In this document: positions 36,798-39,378 of the stretch, in pieces
Position numbering within the stretch: the first letter of the stretch is position 1
Layout: each line of letters opens with the position of its first letter
NCBI GenBank assembly: GCA_022800665.1
Contig: JAAWQS010000021.1
Coordinates: forward strand, 1 to 39,378
DNA from: Oscillospiraceae bacterium
GTDB lineage: Bacteria > Bacillota > Clostridia > Oscillospirales > Oscillospiraceae
Length of the DNA: 39,378 nt
Direction of reading: 5' to 3'
Made by a program: the position numbers and the translations under genes
The notes under the pieces: generated by a model
The model's input: the letters and a program-made list of their open reading frames with translations, nothing else
Databases searched by the model: none
Told to the model about the DNA's origin: nothing

Positions 36798-38954
36798 ATG
36801 ATGTCGGATTTGCTGCAGGAGCTGAACGAGGCGCAGCGGGAGGCGGTTACGGCCACGGAAGGATTTGTGCGGGTCATTGCAGGGGCGGGGTCCGGGAAAA
36901 CCCGCGCGCTGTCCCACCGCTTCGCCTTTCTGGTCAACGAGCTGGGGATACTTCCGGGAAATATCCTCTGCGTGACCTTTACCAATAAGTCGGCCAACGA
37001 AATGCGCCAGCGCATACACCGCCTGACCGGGGACAACGATACCGGCTATATCAACACATTCCACGGCTTCTGCGTGTCCGTTCTCCAGGAGGACAGCTAT
37101 GCCATTCAGTACCCGAAGAGCTTTCTGGTGCTGGACAACGGGGACATCAACGCAATGCTGCAGATGATCTACGAGGAGCGGGGCCTGTCCCTGCGGAACA
37201 TGACCTACAGCAAGGCGCGGGAGATGATCGAGATTCGGAAGCTGTCCCGCGAGCCGGAATACTATCTCGATATGCTGGCCATGTCCCTGGACGCCCTGCG
37301 GGAGAAGTACGAGGGCGCGTCTGCGGCGGAGGACATCATTTTTTACGGCTATCTCTACCAGGAGAAGAAGTGCTTCGGCCTGGATTACAACGACCTCATC
37401 AAATTTTCCCTCTACATCTTCCAGCAGAACCCGGACATCTGTCTGAAGTGGCAGAAGCGGCTTGAGTACATCATGATCGACGAGTTCCAGGACATAGACG
37501 GGCTGCAATACCGGCTGATGGAGGTGTTATGCGGGTACCACAAAAATCTGTTTATCGTGGGCGACCCGGACCAGACCATCTACACCTGGCGGGGCGCGGA
37601 CGTGCGGTACCTGCTGGAGTTTGACCGGCAGTTTCCTGGGACCCGGACCATTCTGATGATGGAAAATTACCGCTCTGCGCCGCAGATTCTGGCGGCGGCC
37701 AATTCGCTGATTGCCAAAAACCGGCAGAGAATCCAAAAGGAGCTGCTGCCCACGCTGCCTCCAGGCGCGCCGGTGTTGTGCCACTACGCAGAGAACGCGA
37801 GGGCGGAGGCCCAGTGGCTGACGGAGCGGATTCGCCTGCTGCGGGAGCAGGGCGTCCCGTACCGGGACATGACCGTCCTGTACCGGGCGCACTATGTCAC
37901 CCGGACCATTGAGGAGGTCTTTTTGCAGGAAAAAATCCCCTACGCCATTTACAGCGGGACCCAGTTTTTCCAGCGGATGGAGATCAAGGACGCGCTGTGT
38001 TATCTCCGGATGATCGCCTATAAGGACGATCTCTCGTTTCTGCGGATTGCCAACACGCCCCGGCGGAACATAGGCAAACGGCGGATTGGATTTTTGCAGG
38101 AGTACGCGGCGCAGCACGGCTGCACCCTGTACGACGCCCTTGTGCAGAACCTGGAGGACAGTATTTTCAAGGGCACGCAAGCGAAACAGCTTGTCAGGCT
38201 GATCGACCGCTTTTCGGCGGATTACGCCCAGCGTCCGGTGTCCGAGGTCCTGGCGGCGGCGCTGAACGAGAGCGGATACGAAAAAATGCTGCGGACGGAG
38301 GGCAGTCAGGAGCGGCTGGACAATCTGGCGGAGCTGAAACAGTCGGTGTACGACTTTGAGACGACCTGCGGCGAGGAGGTCACGCTGGAGCGCTACCTGG
38401 CCCATGCGGCCCTCTTTACCAACAGCGACGTGGAGAGCGCCCAGGACAAGGTGAAGCTGATGACGGTCCACGCGGCCAAGGGGCTGGAGTTCCCCCACGT
38501 GTTCCTGTGCCAGATGAACGAGGGGGTCTTTCCGTCCCGAAAGACCAACACGCTGGAGGGAATGGAGGAGGAGCGGCGGCTGGCCTTCGTGGCGGTGACG
38601 CGGGCGGAACAGGGGCTGTATCTGTCGGAAGCCGCCGGACGGAGCTTTCAGGGTTCGCCGGTGTATCCGTCCCGGTTCCTGCTGGACATCGACCCGGACC
38701 TGCTGGTCTTTACCCAGCCGCCCAAGGCGGGACTGATCGAGGAGGCCAGGGAGTACATTACAAACAGCGTCTTCTGGATGGCGGAGAGCCGGAGCGGAAC
38801 GCTGCTGCCGCCGGGCCGGAGAGTGCGCCACCGGGTCTTCGGTCCGGGGACGGTGCTGGAGGCGGACAGCGGTAAGTCCGCCTACCTGGTGCAGTTCGAC
38901 GGCATGGATACCCCCCGGCAGATTTCTTTCCGGGTGGGCCTGGAGGAATGCTGA
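36798..38954 (+). CDS. UvrD/PcrA-type ATP-dependent DNA helicase
   Basis: A 718-residue superfamily 1A helicase. Q-motif 'LNEAQREAV' (9-17), Walker A 'AGAGSGKTR' (28-36), motif Ib 'FTNKSANEMRQRI', 'NTFHGFCVSVL', Walker B 'IDEFQDIDGLQY', 'VGDPDQTIYTWRGAD' (motif III), 'NYRSAPQIL' (motif IV), 'LMTVHAAKGLEFPHVFL' (motif V) and 'EEERRLAFVAVTRAEQGLYLS' (motif VI). It unwinds DNA 3'-5' in repair and plasmid replication. The length fits PcrA, and the end has a short C-terminal domain ('GRRVRHRVFGPGTV'). Start at 36798 or 36801, after GGAGGAGGG. Confidence 0.93.
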   Translation: MMSDLLQELNEAQREAVTATEGFVRVIAGAGSGKTRALSHRFAFLVNELGILPGNILCVTFTNKSANEMRQRIHRLTGDNDTGYINTFHGFCVSVLQEDSYAIQYPKSFLVLDNGDINAMLQMIYEERGLSLRNMTYSKAREMIEIRKLSREPEYYLDMLAMSLDALREKYEGASAAEDIIFYGYLYQEKKCFGLDYNDLIKFSLYIFQQNPDICLKWQKRLEYIMIDEFQDIDGLQYRLMEVLCGYHKNLFIVGDPDQTIYTWRGADVRYLLEFDRQFPGTRTILMMENYRSAPQILAAANSLIAKNRQRIQKELLPTLPPGAPVLCHYAENARAEAQWLTERIRLLREQGVPYRDMTVLYRAHYVTRTIEEVFLQEKIPYAIYSGTQFFQRMEIKDALCYLRMIAYKDDLSFLRIANTPRRNIGKRRIGFLQEYAAQHGCTLYDALVQNLEDSIFKGTQAKQLVRLIDRFSADYAQRPVSEVLAAALNESGYEKMLRTEGSQERLDNLAELKQSVYDFETTCGEEVTLERYLAHAALFTNSDVESAQDKVKLMTVHAAKGLEFPHVFLCQMNEGVFPSRKTNTLEGMEEERRLAFVAVTRAEQGLYLSEAAGRSFQGSPVYPSRFLLDIDPDLLVFTQPPKAGLIEEAREYITNSVFWMAESRSGTLLPPGRRVRHRVFGPGTVLEADSGKSAYLVQFDGMDTPRQISFRVGLEEC

Positions 38955-38968
38955 AGCGGATGTACGGT

Positions 38969-39027
38969 CAGACCCAATAGAGAAGGGAGGATACCGGCGA
39001 AAAACCGGTACCCTCCCTTTGGGTCTG
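38969..39027. terminator. Long double-stem terminator after helicase
   Basis: CAGACCCA (38969-38976) pairs with TGGGTCTG (39020-39027) and AAGGGAGG...ACCGG with CCGGT...CCTCCCTT inside it, giving a long interrupted stem with a GCGAAAAA-type loop. It lies between the convergent helicase and 54-residue protein genes and can serve both. Confidence 0.75.
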
Positions 39028-39051
39028 TATTCATGTAGCAGCCGGCGCGGC

Positions 39052-39216
39052 CTATTCGCCGCTTTCCGGCTCTTCGTCCAGCTCTGGCGCGGATATGTAC
39101 AGTTCCTCACATTCCTGCTGGGCATTGATGAGAGCCAGCCTGACGTTCTCCAAAGCGTTGATCGCATCCTCGGTGGCGTTGAACATCGTCAGGTACATTT
39201 GTTTGTAGTCTACCAT
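39052..39216 (-). CDS. Small helical protein, 54 residues
   Basis: A short gene with GAAGGAG 4-5 nt before ATG 39216. The product opens MVDYKQMYLTMFNATEDAIN and continues with 'LENVRLALINAQQECEELYIS', a predicted coiled coil, and ends acidic. Proteins of the form 'M.DYK.MY..LFN..T..I..L...Q...EE.Y' are common, unnamed small proteins in gut Firmicutes, often near mobile elements. Function unknown. Confidence 0.7.
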   Translation of the reverse strand: MVDYKQMYLTMFNATEDAINALENVRLALINAQQECEELYISAPELDEEPESGE

Positions 39217-39279
39217 ACTTCTCCTTCTCTACGGCTTCTGCCGTATGGACAAAATCTCGCCGGGGTGGACCCGGACGGG

Positions 39280-39297
39280 GCGGGCGTTTACGCCCGC
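39280..39297. other. GC-rich hairpin upstream of small protein gene
   Basis: A perfect 7-bp stem GCGGGCG/CGCCCGC with a TTTA loop lies between the terminator at 39325-39364 and the 54-residue gene. No T-run follows on either strand, and no clear promoter for the small gene is seen here. Confidence 0.4.
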
Positions 39298-39324
39298 GTC
39301 CCGCCGGACCGGTTCCCGCCGAGA

Positions 39325-39364
39325 CAAACAAAAAGCGGTGCAGGATATAATTACCCCACACCGC
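39325..39364 (-). terminator. Terminator of a gene beyond the right edge
   Basis: On the minus strand GCGGTGTGGG pairs with CCTGCACCGC (two G-U pairs) and is followed by TTTTTGTTTG (39334-39325). It would end a transcript entering from outside the window. Confidence 0.7.
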
Positions 39365-39378
39365 ATATGTACAGACAC

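Overview
The window reads as a moderately GC-rich, spore-forming, strictly anaerobic Firmicute, most likely a gut Oscillospiraceae (Flavonifractor/Lawsonibacter/Oscillibacter-like). This is an inference from gene content and order. The spore and division genes rqcP-yabP-yabQ-divIC and a SpoIIIE/FtsK translocase point to an endospore-forming clade. A flavodiiron protein points to an anaerobe. The dprA-topA-trmFO and plsX-acpP-rnc blocks follow Firmicute gene order. No rRNA, tRNA, CRISPR array or complete insertion sequence is visible.

Layout. 1-3170 is an accessory patch. It holds a 32-residue membrane toxin facing an antisense RNA promoter (type I toxin-antitoxin layout), a PadR/DUF2812 operon with palindromic operators, a RelE/HigB-HigA pair, a small possible remnant gene and a secreted unknown. 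3173-5379 (minus) is a BlaI-type repressor with an M56 sensor peptidase. 5767-10749 is a complete branched-chain amino-acid type ABC importer (livJ-livH-livM-livG-livF), with a terminator-like hairpin after livJ. 10863-15911 is a response regulator, a histidine kinase with almost no sensor region, and a MacB/FtsX-type ABC transporter. 16110-17773 (minus) is hup-rqcP-yabP-yabQ-divIC, divergent from a flavodiiron gene at 18031. 19464-23811 is a TrmH-family methyltransferase, dprA and topA. An Rpn-family nuclease gene and a palindromic repeat separate topA from trmFO. plsX, acpP, rnc, uppP and spoIIIE follow to 32463.

32850-35627 is the most striking part. An ABC-F gene has a leader of about 340 nt carrying a strong intrinsic terminator and two upstream segments able to pair with its 5' arm, as in an attenuator. 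It is followed by a MerR-family gene with a 19-bp promoter spacer, a palindrome inside that spacer, and a strong internal ribosome-binding site before its TipAS-like antibiotic-recognition domain, matching the TipAL/TipAS two-product layout. Together they look like a drug-inducible ribosome-protection and drug-binding unit (inference). The window ends with a CaCA-family cation antiporter, a UvrD/PcrA-type helicase and a 54-residue small protein gene on the minus strand.

Intergenic DNA holds several palindromic repeats, including a ~100-bp element present twice in opposite orientations (28601-28700 and 33070-33170).
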